Shown here: positions 1 to 7,095 of the stretch, one piece after another
Position numbering within the stretch: position 1 is the first letter of the stretch
How the letters are laid out: every line of letters starts with the position of its first letter
Origin: JAYZQT01 sp036136335
GTDB lineage: Bacteria > Pseudomonadota > Alphaproteobacteria > MPNO01 > UBA830
Direction: 5' to 3'
Assembly (NCBI GenBank): GCA_036136335.1
Contig: JAYZQT010000060.1
Span: forward strand, 1 to 44,846
Length of the DNA stretch: 44,846 nt
Position numbers and translations under genes: made by a program
The notes under the pieces: generated by a model
Seen by the model: only the letters and a program-made list of their open reading frames with translations
Told to the model about the DNA's origin: nothing
Database searches by the model: none

Positions 1-209
1 TCCACTTCCGCGCTCTCGTCCAGCATCCGAATTGTTTCATCTGCGAGCAGCAGGCCGCACGCAATGCCGTAGTCCTTCGCGTAAATCTGTCCGGTCTGAA
101 CGGGGTCGTCGTCAAGCACAAGAAATCCGCCGGTGGTATCGCCCGATGCGAGTTCTTCGCGAAGTCCAGCTTCGATAAACGGGCGGATTAAAAATCGGTT
201 TAACTGCAT
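1..209 (-). CDS. NadC-like nicotinate-nucleotide pyrophosphorylase, N-terminal part (runs off the left edge)
   Basis: The first 69 codons are visible, starting at the ATG read from 209 downwards; the rest lies outside the window. The peptide has the look of the N-terminal domain of quinolinate phosphoribosyltransferase (NadC/ModD family): a short helix, then a GDTT motif near residue 24, then a beta-rich stretch and a GLLLADETIRMLD-like segment that matches the family's A-G-x-x-x-A-E-x-x-F/I pattern. NadC makes nicotinate mononucleotide from quinolinate and PRPP in the cytoplasm. No catalytic residues are in view, so the related ModD group cannot be excluded. The gene is co-directional with the amidohydrolase at 263-1522, 53 bases downstream of it, and could be in the same transcript. 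Confidence 0.7.
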   Translation of the reverse strand, partial: MQLNRFLIRPFIEAGLREELASGDTTGGFLVLDDDPVQTGQIYAKDYGIACGLLLADETIRMLDESAEV

Positions 210-262
210 TTGTTTGCCTTTCAACTTTAACGTATTGAGGGTATCTGAGGATGATCAGGTCA

Positions 263-1522
263 CTAGCCCAGTGTCATCCGATCGGTGTGAAATACGCCCT
301 GTTTCATAATGAGTTTAAGTCGTTCGCGATCTTCAAGAACCCTGATGTTCTCGAGGGGATCTCCATCAACGATGAGGACGTCAGCAAGTCTGCCAGGTGT
401 CAATGCACCAAGATCGCTCCGGCCAATACATTCTGCCGCCCTGGAAGTTGCAGAGACCAGAACCTCCATAGGCGACATTCCCAGGAATTTGACCATAAAA
501 CCCAGTTCAACGAGGTTCTCCCCTACCAGAAGGCGATGTGATTGGTCTGTGCCCATGGCTATTTTAACGCCACGTTTCACGGCTTCCTGCCAGATTGAAA
601 ACTGTTCGGTTTCCATTTTGCGAAGTATCTCGGCGTCTTTTTGCGCTTCTTCACCGAGTTGCTGCTTTGCCCACGCAGGGTCCTTTCTGCGATGTTCGAC
701 AGACATTGGTACAAGTGCCAGGGTTGGCACCCACCATGTTCCCTGTTCGACCATCCGGTCTATACATTCTTCATCAATGAACCACCCATGTTCGAGCGAA
801 TGGACGCCGGCTTCCAACGCGGTACGAATGCCATCGATGCCTTCGGCGTGTACGGCGACGGGTTTCCGTTTTGCCGCAGCTTCTTCGACTGCACATCGCA
901 GCTCTTCCAGGGTGAATTGTGGCTCGTCCCAGCTATCAGTTACAGATGTTATTCCGCCAGTAGCACAAATTTTTATGAAGTCCGCCCCGGCCATCAAGAG
1001 CTGGCGAACAAGGCGGCGCACGCCGTCGACACCATCGGCGACACCATCAGGCAGCCAGGTCCGTTTCGGGATTCTCATGCCAGCTGGCACCCAGTAATCC
1101 CCATGGCCACCCGTTTGCGAGATCATGGCAATAGAAATCAACAGTCTTGGGCCGGCAATGATTCCTTCTTCTATCGCTTCCCGAAAGCCGGCATCCGCTC
1201 CCCCCATGTCGCGCGCAGTAGTAACTCCGCAGGCCAGCGTTTCCTCAATTATCTGTGTTGATCGGAGCACATTGTAGGTAGGTGAATTGAGAAGGTGGCG
1301 GCGAACGTCACGAGACCGATAGGTACCATGAACATGGCAATCAATAATGCCAGGCATGACGGTAAGGCCGGACGCGTCAATAACGTTCGCCTCCCGGGGC
1401 ACCTGCACCTCACGTTTGGTACCGACCCTGGTAATCCGTCCTTCCTCCAAGAGAAGAACACCATCGTCAATGGGCTCGCCACCAAGGCCGTCCAAAATCC
1501 TACCGCCCGAAATTGCATGCAT
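263..1522 (-). CDS. Metal-dependent amidohydrolase (imidazolonepropionase/prolidase-like, COG1228 type)
   Basis: A 419-residue amidohydrolase-superfamily enzyme of usual length. The metal-site residues of the fold can be read in order: H63-x-H65 after the first beta strand, K184 in FIKI (the likely carbamylated lysine), H225 in AVHAEG, H245 in SLEHG and D326 in MGTD. The N- and C-terminal beta-sandwich parts (residues 1-55 and about 375-415, with the ADVLIVDGDP signature) are present. These residues fit a binuclear metal centre hydrolysing a cyclic amide, a lactam or a dipeptide-like bond; the substrate cannot be read. No signal peptide, so cytoplasmic. The 304 bases upstream hold a palindrome that could bind the IclR protein encoded next (1827-2627), making it the probable regulator. 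Confidence 0.9.
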   Translation of the reverse strand: MHAISGGRILDGLGGEPIDDGVLLLEEGRITRVGTKREVQVPREANVIDASGLTVMPGIIDCHVHGTYRSRDVRRHLLNSPTYNVLRSTQIIEETLACGVTTARDMGGADAGFREAIEEGIIAGPRLLISIAMISQTGGHGDYWVPAGMRIPKRTWLPDGVADGVDGVRRLVRQLLMAGADFIKICATGGITSVTDSWDEPQFTLEELRCAVEEAAAKRKPVAVHAEGIDGIRTALEAGVHSLEHGWFIDEECIDRMVEQGTWWVPTLALVPMSVEHRRKDPAWAKQQLGEEAQKDAEILRKMETEQFSIWQEAVKRGVKIAMGTDQSHRLLVGENLVELGFMVKFLGMSPMEVLVSATSRAAECIGRSDLGALTPGRLADVLIVDGDPLENIRVLEDRERLKLIMKQGVFHTDRMTLG

Positions 1523-1826
1523 GGTATTAATTCAATCAAAGCCAGACAAATTTAGAAACTGGCAAACTTATTCATCGCTGCCGCCATGCTGTCAACTGGA
1601 GACCTAGCAGAACCGGCGATTTAGCGGATTTAAGGGTTGTGACATGCCTGGTTAACGCTGTCTTTTGCGTCCCATTCTCTAAGGGCATGTAAAGTACAAA
1701 ATTCGTTTGTACGAACATGAGAAAACAAGCCACCCCAGCGACCAATAATCTTTCTAAATCAATATATTGTCGAAGTTTTCTTCGCCAGAGGATAGAAAAT
1801 TTATCTCTTTTTAATAATTGCCACAT
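1523..1826. other. Intergenic region between the amidohydrolase and IclR genes
   Basis: No convincing gene lies here; the short frames on either strand have no family resemblance. It forms the upstream region of the amidohydrolase gene (minus strand) and contains the palindrome described at 1694-1716. The part nearest the IclR gene (about 1740-1826) is AT-rich. Confidence 0.6.
1694..1716. promoter_or_regulatory. Two overlapping palindromes, candidate operator upstream of the amidohydrolase gene
   Basis: GTACAAA (1694-1700) and TTTGTAC (1706-1712) are perfect inverted arms around ATTCG. Overlapping them, TTCGT (1702-1706) and ACGAA (1711-1715) form a second inverted pair. The TTCG...CGAA arrangement resembles sites of IclR-family aromatic regulators such as PcaU/PobR (family knowledge). 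It lies about 175 bases upstream of the amidohydrolase start and next to an IclR gene. Binding is inferred only. Confidence 0.4.
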
Positions 1827-2627
1827 TTATTCCGAAGAGGAAAGGTCCGCCGTTATCGCGTCGGCCGCGATTTGCAATTGGTCTAGAAAACGCGCGGCAA
1901 AGGCCTCATGTTCCATATAGATGCGCGTCCACATTATGGTGAGTGCCCCCAGGGCTTGATCATTTCCTTGACGGACGGGAACGGCGATAGCGTTGAGTTT
2001 GTCATCGGGCGCACTTTCTCCCAAATAACCTGCACGCCGAAACCCGTAACCGGCCTCGCGCATAAAACCCAATTCATGCTTAAGTTTTTCAAATGTCAGG
2101 CCAAAACGGCTGGGGCCAAATACGGGGTCTTTCTTGGCTTCTTTGTAAATCTGGATCAAATCAATTTCGTCCAAATCCATCAGGAAAGCACGTCCCCCTG
2201 CGGAGCCAAAAATATTGATCTCAAGGTCGACGTCACCGTCGTGTACATGAAAAGGACTCAATACCCGCGTCGATTCGATGACCCGCATTCGTGACCCATC
2301 CCGCATGTGAAGGTCAGATGGCCAGCCGACTTCCGTCGTCAGTGCCTGCATATGAGGCAAAGCAGCCTCGACTATCTGTGCGGTGACGGGTGAAGCCTCA
2401 GCTCTGGAAAGCGTGGGTAGTGTTATGTTTATCCGGTAAAGCCTGTCATTGAATCCCTGGCGTATCAGTCTGCGTCTGACCAGCGTCGCCAAAAATCGAC
2501 GCAGTGTTGATTTGGGCAGTTCGGTCAATTCGTGTAATCGATGCAGTGAACATGCCCCGCGCCCTCCCAACGCTTCGAGTACAGAAATTCCCCGGTCCAG
2601 AGAACGGTTTTCCAATGGGCGTTTCAT
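1827..2627 (-). CDS. IclR-family transcriptional regulator
   Basis: The protein has an N-terminal winged helix (LDRGISVLEAL, then a recognition-helix region ending in PKSTLRRFLATLVRRRLI) followed by the IclR effector-binding domain with the typical FGSAGGRAFLMDL-like region and a C-terminal helix. I place the start at 2627 (266 residues, the family's usual length). An upstream in-frame ATG at 2684 would add 19 residues, but those codons contain a perfect 25-base inverted repeat (2633-2657) that looks like an operator, not coding sequence. IclR proteins are dimeric regulators of catabolic genes and often control themselves. Likely targets here are its own gene, the amidohydrolase, and possibly the divergent selenoprotein gene. 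Confidence 0.9.
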   Translation of the reverse strand: MKRPLENRSLDRGISVLEALGGRGACSLHRLHELTELPKSTLRRFLATLVRRRLIRQGFNDRLYRINITLPTLSRAEASPVTAQIVEAALPHMQALTTEVGWPSDLHMRDGSRMRVIESTRVLSPFHVHDGDVDLEINIFGSAGGRAFLMDLDEIDLIQIYKEAKKDPVFGPSRFGLTFEKLKHELGFMREAGYGFRRAGYLGESAPDDKLNAIAVPVRQGNDQALGALTIMWTRIYMEHEAFAARFLDQLQIAADAITADLSSSE

Positions 2628-2632
2628 TAATT

Positions 2633-2657
2633 TACTGTGCCGCAGAGCGGCACAGTA
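2633..2657. promoter_or_regulatory. Perfect 25-base inverted repeat directly upstream of the IclR start
   Basis: Arms TACTGTGCCGC (2633-2643) and GCGGCACAGTA (2647-2657) are exact reverse complements around the three bases AGA. The arrangement (5-6 base G/C-rich half-sites flanking a short centre) is like known IclR-family operators. It sits 5 bases upstream of the preferred ATG at 2627, where it would cover the ribosome-binding site or promoter. In RNA it could also fold into an 11-bp hairpin. Confidence 0.55.
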
Positions 2658-2790
2658 TTCAATAGGTGTTGGCGCGCCCTCCAATTCCAGCTATAACCAA
2701 AAGGCTTAATCCGGGATAAGCACCAACCGTCACATTTTTAGCTCGCTATGGGGAGCGGCAGTTGTAATTATGCCGCATTGGAGAACTACA

Positions 2791-3456
2791 ATGTCCGTTG
2801 AATTACCGGAGAAATTTGAAAATATCGTAGTGAACGCTTCCGACGAATGGCTGACAACTCGTGGAATGACCCGCGATCAACTTCGCACGTTCATTGAAAA
2901 ACGTGTAACTCGGGATAACGAGCTTTCGCCAAAAATTGGCGATGATGCTCCCGACCTCAAACTCGAATGCCTCAATGGGACTGGCACTCGATCCGGCGAA
3001 ACGGTAAAACTTTCATCCTATTTCGGAAAACCGGTTGGTCTGATTTTTGGTTCCTATACGTGACCGCCATTTCGGGACGGGGCCGTGCGCCTCGACAATC
3101 TCTCAAAAGAATTTGGCGACGACGTGCAGTTTCTCGGGATTTATATCCGTGAGGCACATGCGGAGGGCGAAGATCAAGTTCCCAGAAACCTGAAAGAGGA
3201 TGTGGTGTTCACCCAACCTGAAACGGAAGACGAGCGGGCCGAGATCGCCGCGGCGTGCATGCTTCGATATAACTTTGCGTTTCCAATGTTGCTTGATGGA
3301 ATGGATAACGATGCCGAAGAAAAATACGTTTCCTGGCCTGATAGGCTGTATTTGATCGACCGCAATGGCAAGGTGGCCTTTAAGAGTGGGCTGGGTCCAC
3401 TTTATTTCGATGTCGATGAGTTCGAAGTAGCAATCCGTGCCCACCTTCAGGCTTGA
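2791..3456 (+). CDS. Deiodinase-like thioredoxin-fold selenoprotein (in-frame TGA at 3061-3063 read as selenocysteine)
   Basis: Read straight through one TGA, this frame gives 221 residues of the iodothyronine deiodinase (T4_deiodinase) family. The TGA codes residue 91 in FGSYT-Sec-PPF, which lines up with the deiodinase active site FGSCT-Sec-PPF or PSF. Further landmarks follow in the same frame: YIREAHA (118-124; the YIxEAHA motif with H123), PDRLYLID (183-190) and a GPLYFDVDE-like end. Homology on both sides of the TGA in one frame argues against a pseudogene. The start at 2791 is chosen for GGAGAA five bases upstream; an ATG at 2770 lacks one. There is no signal peptide or membrane segment, unlike vertebrate enzymes, so it is probably a cytosolic redox or reductive dehalogenation protein. 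The family's Cys two before Sec is Tyr; C60 and C156 remain as possible partners. Selenocysteine machinery is not in the window. A standard annotation would split or discard this gene. Confidence 0.85.
3073..3094 (+). promoter_or_regulatory. Candidate bacterial SECIS hairpin
   Basis: Bases 3073-3079 can pair with 3088-3094 (C-G, G-C, G-U, G-C, an A/C mismatch, C-G, G-C), leaving an eight-base loop that begins GGG at 3080. The loop begins 16 bases after the TGA, within the distance usual for bacterial SECIS elements, which carry G residues at the start of the apical loop. Folded by eye; no energy calculation was made. Confidence 0.5.
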
Positions 3457-3487
3457 TTAGAACTCAGCAACTGCATTATTAAAACCC

Positions 3488-3531
3488 AGCAATTGCTTTG
3501 CAAAGAGACGTTCTAAAGATTGACTAGTCAA
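3488..3531. promoter_or_regulatory. Cluster of three short palindromes between the selenoprotein and hydrolase genes
   Basis: AGCAATTGCT (3488-3497), the overlapping CTTTGCAAAG (3496-3505) and TTGACTAGTCAA (3520-3531) are each perfect palindromes within 44 bases of a 275-base gap. No T-tract follows, so a terminator is unlikely. They may be binding sites for a dimeric regulator such as a GntR-type protein controlling the gene at 3732. No regulator of that type is visible in the window. Confidence 0.35.
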
Positions 3532-3731
3532 AGATGCCGGCCAGCTACCACGCCGTTCTTTCAGATAAACATGAAGCTTTACCCAGGTGAACGGCGTTAC
3601 CACCAGGAAAGGGACTTGAAACTTCCACATAATATGATCCAGCGATCGACTAGCAAGTCATACCGCTATTTGATCCTCAGGTTCCACGTGCTCTGGTTCC
3701 TGCGACATAATTACGGAGGGAGAAATAGAAA

Positions 3732-5009
3732 ATGAAGCCGGTAGATAAACTTAGGGCGCATAGCGCCGAGTTTGCGAAGACAGTTTTCAATGTTGCGGAC
3801 GGCGTGTACACGGCTGTCGGCTATGCGGCATCTAATAGCTCCATGATCGTGGGAAATAACGGAATAATCATCATCGATACTACAGAGAGCACAGGTGCCG
3901 CATCCAATATCCTGGCCGAATTTCGAAAAATTACTGACAAACCGGTTCACGCGATCATCTATACACATGGTCATCGCGATCACATTTCGGGTGCCAGTGT
4001 GTTTGCGGAAGGCGGTGAGCCAGAAATTTATGCTCGTGCTAATCTGGCAATTGAGCTGGCTGAAGGGGATGATCGTCCCTATCCAATGAAATTGATGATT
4101 GCCCGTACCAAACGGCAATTTGGTATCGGACTGGAATATGATACTGAACGTATAAACCTCGGACTGGGCCCAGGTGACCGGCCGGTCGAGGGATTGGGGC
4201 AGGGCTTCCTTCCACCCACGAACTGGATTGAAGACGACCGCCTGGACCTGGAGATTTGTGGCGTCCCTCTTTCCCTAATTGCCGCCCCCGGTGAAACAGA
4301 GGACCATCTTGTGGTCTGGCGGGAGAAGGATCGCGTTCTATTCAGCGGCGACAATTACTATAAATCCTTTCCCAATCTCTATGCGATCCGCGGCACCAAA
4401 TACCGTGATTTCGACGTTTGGGCTGACACCCTTGATACGCTGATTGCCCTTGATCCGCTAATGCTCGTACCCGGGCATTCCAGGCCGCTGTTGGAGGCCG
4501 ACTCGATCGCTTCAGTCCTGGAGGACTATCGCGATGCCATCCGTCACATTGTCGCCAAATGTGCGGAAGGAATGAATTTGGGTTTGACCCCGGATGAGCT
4601 TGTCGATTACGTACAACTGCCAAAGGAACTGGCTGATCGCCCCTTTCTTCAGGAGTATTACGGCACTGTCGCATGGGCAGTACGGGCCTACTTCTCGGGA
4701 ACTGTCGGTTGGTTTGACGGTAATCCGACAAACCTTTTTCCACTTGGTCCTTCCGAGGAAGCCCTGCGCATCGCCAAGTTGGTCGGTGGCCCTGAAGCTC
4801 TGGCCGCTCAAATGGAAATGGCCGCAAACGATGGTGATTTCCAATGGGCACTGCAACTGGCTGACCGGGTCACGCGATTGGACGGCTATCGTGATCGCGC
4901 TATTAAGGTGAAAAAAAATGCACTACTTGCGTTAGCCGAAGACCAGATGAACGCCACGGCGCGAAACTATTTCATCAGTGTCGCAAAAGAGCTCGATATA
5001 GACACTTGA
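3732..5009 (+). CDS. Metallo-beta-lactamase-fold hydrolase, alkylsulfatase-like
   Basis: A 425-residue protein with the metallo-beta-lactamase metal motif THGHRDH (H79, H81, D83, H84), further ligands probable at H192 (ETEDH), D207 (SGDN) and H249 (VPGHS), and a helical second domain (about 260-425). Order and spacing fit the SdsA1/YjcS alkylsulfatase group, which cleaves alkyl sulfate esters with two zinc ions. The C-terminal sterol-carrier-like domain of classical members is missing, since the protein ends soon after the dimerisation-type domain. No signal peptide, so cytoplasmic. A GGAGGG stretch upstream of the ATG supports the start. The substrate might be a small sulfate or another ester; that is inference. 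Confidence 0.85.
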   Translation: MKPVDKLRAHSAEFAKTVFNVADGVYTAVGYAASNSSMIVGNNGIIIIDTTESTGAASNILAEFRKITDKPVHAIIYTHGHRDHISGASVFAEGGEPEIYARANLAIELAEGDDRPYPMKLMIARTKRQFGIGLEYDTERINLGLGPGDRPVEGLGQGFLPPTNWIEDDRLDLEICGVPLSLIAAPGETEDHLVVWREKDRVLFSGDNYYKSFPNLYAIRGTKYRDFDVWADTLDTLIALDPLMLVPGHSRPLLEADSIASVLEDYRDAIRHIVAKCAEGMNLGLTPDELVDYVQLPKELADRPFLQEYYGTVAWAVRAYFSGTVGWFDGNPTNLFPLGPSEEALRIAKLVGGPEALAAQMEMAANDGDFQWALQLADRVTRLDGYRDRAIKVKKNALLALAEDQMNATARNYFISVAKELDIDT

Positions 5010-5238
5010 GGGTAGCGGATCACGCAACACAGCCTGATTTTTTTCTGGTTAACGAAAATGTTGGCTCAGGTCCACAATGAGGGTGAAGTTACGGTCATTA
5101 CTGTTCAGGAATTGGGTGCCCCACCTTCGTACGCATCTCTTTGATTCTTGCAAATCAGTGGGATGATGGTCAGTCTTTCTGCAGTGACCATATGTGAATG
5201 CAGCTGGACAAAGATTGAGCGAAAGGCAGAGTAATTTG

Positions 5239-6030
5239 ATGGTCAATACTCTTAGCAGGAAAGCTTTGCAGAAAAATTACAGCAGGGTGGGGACTGCGCT
5301 TATCGAGAGACTTTACGGTGATAATTTCCTTTCTCTCAGTGGAGAAAAGTCCAGCGACCATATGATCACGTTGTCAGGTATTAATGCGAACAGTCAGGTT
5401 TTGGACGTGGGGAGTGGTGTTGGCGGTCCGGCCCTTTACCTTGCGGAAAAAACGGGCTGTCGTGTTACCGGTGTTGATATAATCGAATGGAATGTAGAGG
5501 AAGCCAACAAGCGGAGTTCGTTGCGTGGTCTAGCTCATAAAGTTGGTTTTCAGGTTGGTGATGCAACAGCGCTGTCGTTTGCCGATGCTTATTTTGACGT
5601 GGTGTTGAGTCAGGATGCGTGGTGCCATGTCGTTGACAAACGCCGGGTCGTTGCCGAGGCAGTCCGTACGTTGAGACCAGGCGGCTACGTTGCATTCACA
5701 GATTGGGTGGAATTGGCGTGGATGGACCCCGAATATGCGGCAGAAGTGCGGTTAGCCGTCGCGGCCCCAAACTTTGCAACACCGGCAGCCTATGCGGGAT
5801 GGTTGGTAGATGAGGGTTGCACGGTTATTTCGCAGATCGATATCAGTCAACGCTTCGATGCGCGTTATCAGACGATGATATCCAATTTAAAATTAATGGA
5901 AGCAGAGATCACAGAGCGCTTCAGCAAAGATGTATTTGCGATACTATTGAAGAAAAACAAACTAATCCTGAATGCTTTTGAAGACGGCAAGTTGGGTGGT
6001 ATTGAATTGGTGGCGCAAAAGGAAAGCTAA
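5239..6030 (+). CDS. SAM-dependent methyltransferase, class I
   Basis: A 263-residue Rossmann-fold methyltransferase. Motif I (VLDVGSGVGG, about residues 54-63) binds SAM; an acidic residue at the end of strand 2 (GVDI) and the post-motif II stretch (DVVLSQDAWCHV) followed by LRPGGYVAFTDW are all present. This layout is like the phosphoethanolamine, sarcosine or tocopherol methyltransferase group acting on small molecules. I start at the ATG at 5239, preceded by AGGCAGAG; an in-frame ATG at 5194 would add 15 residues that do not look conserved. It lies between the hydrolase at 3732 and the HD-domain protein at 6226, all on the plus strand. A small amine or phenol is a plausible methyl acceptor, but the sequence does not settle it. 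Confidence 0.85.
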   Translation: MVNTLSRKALQKNYSRVGTALIERLYGDNFLSLSGEKSSDHMITLSGINANSQVLDVGSGVGGPALYLAEKTGCRVTGVDIIEWNVEEANKRSSLRGLAHKVGFQVGDATALSFADAYFDVVLSQDAWCHVVDKRRVVAEAVRTLRPGGYVAFTDWVELAWMDPEYAAEVRLAVAAPNFATPAAYAGWLVDEGCTVISQIDISQRFDARYQTMISNLKLMEAEITERFSKDVFAILLKKNKLILNAFEDGKLGGIELVAQKES

Positions 6031-6225
6031 TTTACTAGAAACTTAGACAACGGCAGGTATCGGAATGACTATTTCTGAAACGCTTTCGGGCATGATATAT
6101 TCTTGACGTCCGGTTTGGCCGCCAAGCTGCAAACAGCAAATCGTGTGGAGTGGCGCGTGGTCGTGACGTCAGCTTTTATGCTGTCGCCGAATTGAGCACC
6201 GACGAGATAACAAAGGAGAGAATTC

Positions 6226-6978
6226 GTGGCCAACCCGCAAATCATATCTGATCCCGCCGATGACCTTGAACACGAGCAGATGCAGGATTTTGAAGACAAG
6301 ATAATCACCAAATCCCTGCTGTTTAATCTCGCTGACGCCGACCGGACTCTCCTTTTTCGTGACGACACTGGCCGGCTCCTTCAAATGGGTGAAGACCCGA
6401 GGTTGCCGGAGATGCCCGAAAAGGCGACCCTGATGGATTTTATCAGGCTTCGGTTCAGTGCAGGGGGGCAGCAGCATTTACTGCAGAGCGCCAATCTGGC
6501 CCAGAAGAACGGTTTACCCGAAAATATGGTAACGGCCTGCCTGCTGCACGATATAGCGGTCTGCGGCTTCATTCGTGCTGATCACGGATATTGGGGCGCC
6601 CAGCTTATTGAACCTTATGTGGATGAGGAGGTCTTCTGGGCGGTCCGCTATCATCAAGCCCTACGGTTTTTCCCCGATGAGTCTGTTGGATACGAATATC
6701 CGGAAAACTACATCAGAAATTTTGGCGAAGACTACGAGCCCGCGCCGTATATCAAGGCTGACTACGCATATGCCAGCAAGCACAAATGGTACATGTCGGC
6801 ACGCATGATTTGTGTCAACGATCTCTATTCGTTCGATGCCGACGTAAAAATTGAATGGGAACAGTTTGAAGACGTGATCGGGCGCAACTTCAAGCAGCCA
6901 GAAGAGGGGCTTGGGAACGACAACAGTCCGTCGTCCCACATGTGGCGTACACTACGTCGGCCCTGTAACGCACTTTAG
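6226..6978 (+). CDS. HD-domain protein, probable PhnZ/MIOX-like di-iron oxygenase
   Basis: A 250-residue protein with H84, H108-D109 (LLHDI), H120 (DHGYWGA), H143 (RYHQAL) and D199 (VNDL). The gaps 24, 12, 23 and 56 closely follow the HD-oxygenase pattern as I recall it for PhnZ (H34, H58-D59, H80, H104, D161), apart from a shorter second gap. These HD oxygenases use a mixed-valent di-iron centre to cleave C-C or C-P bonds. The substrate-contact lysine four residues after the fourth histidine is R147 here. Phosphodiesterase HD proteins usually lack the H120/H143 pair, so oxygenase is favoured; the reaction is unknown. The GTG start follows AAAGGAGAG closely. It is co-directional with the methyltransferase upstream and the dehydrogenase downstream. 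Confidence 0.75.
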   Translation: MANPQIISDPADDLEHEQMQDFEDKIITKSLLFNLADADRTLLFRDDTGRLLQMGEDPRLPEMPEKATLMDFIRLRFSAGGQQHLLQSANLAQKNGLPENMVTACLLHDIAVCGFIRADHGYWGAQLIEPYVDEEVFWAVRYHQALRFFPDESVGYEYPENYIRNFGEDYEPAPYIKADYAYASKHKWYMSARMICVNDLYSFDADVKIEWEQFEDVIGRNFKQPEEGLGNDNSPSSHMWRTLRRPCNAL

Positions 6979-7095
6979 AGAGCTACCCTATAACGTCTCC
7001 GATCCCAAGCGACATCAAAGTGTTAAAAGCAGAAATTGATGATCTGTTCGGACCGAGCTTAGTCGCCTGCCCAGTGTGCGGTTCTCACCATTAGC

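Noticed and set aside
309..1097. 262-codon plus-strand frame over the amidohydrolase
   Set aside because: Serine/arginine-rich composition typical of an antisense shadow; the minus-strand gene has all catalytic motifs.
3061..3063. TGA as an ordinary nonsense mutation splitting the deiodinase-like gene
   Set aside because: It falls exactly on the selenocysteine position of the family, both sides are in one frame and well conserved, and a SECIS-like hairpin follows. A random mutation at precisely this codon is less likely.
2791..3456. Thyroid-hormone deiodination as the function
   Set aside because: Fold and active site are shared, but nothing in a bacterium supports that substrate; only a redox or dehalogenation role can be proposed.
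5010..5060. T-run after the alkylsulfatase-like gene as a terminator
   Set aside because: A run of T is present near 5039 but no stem could be paired in front of it.
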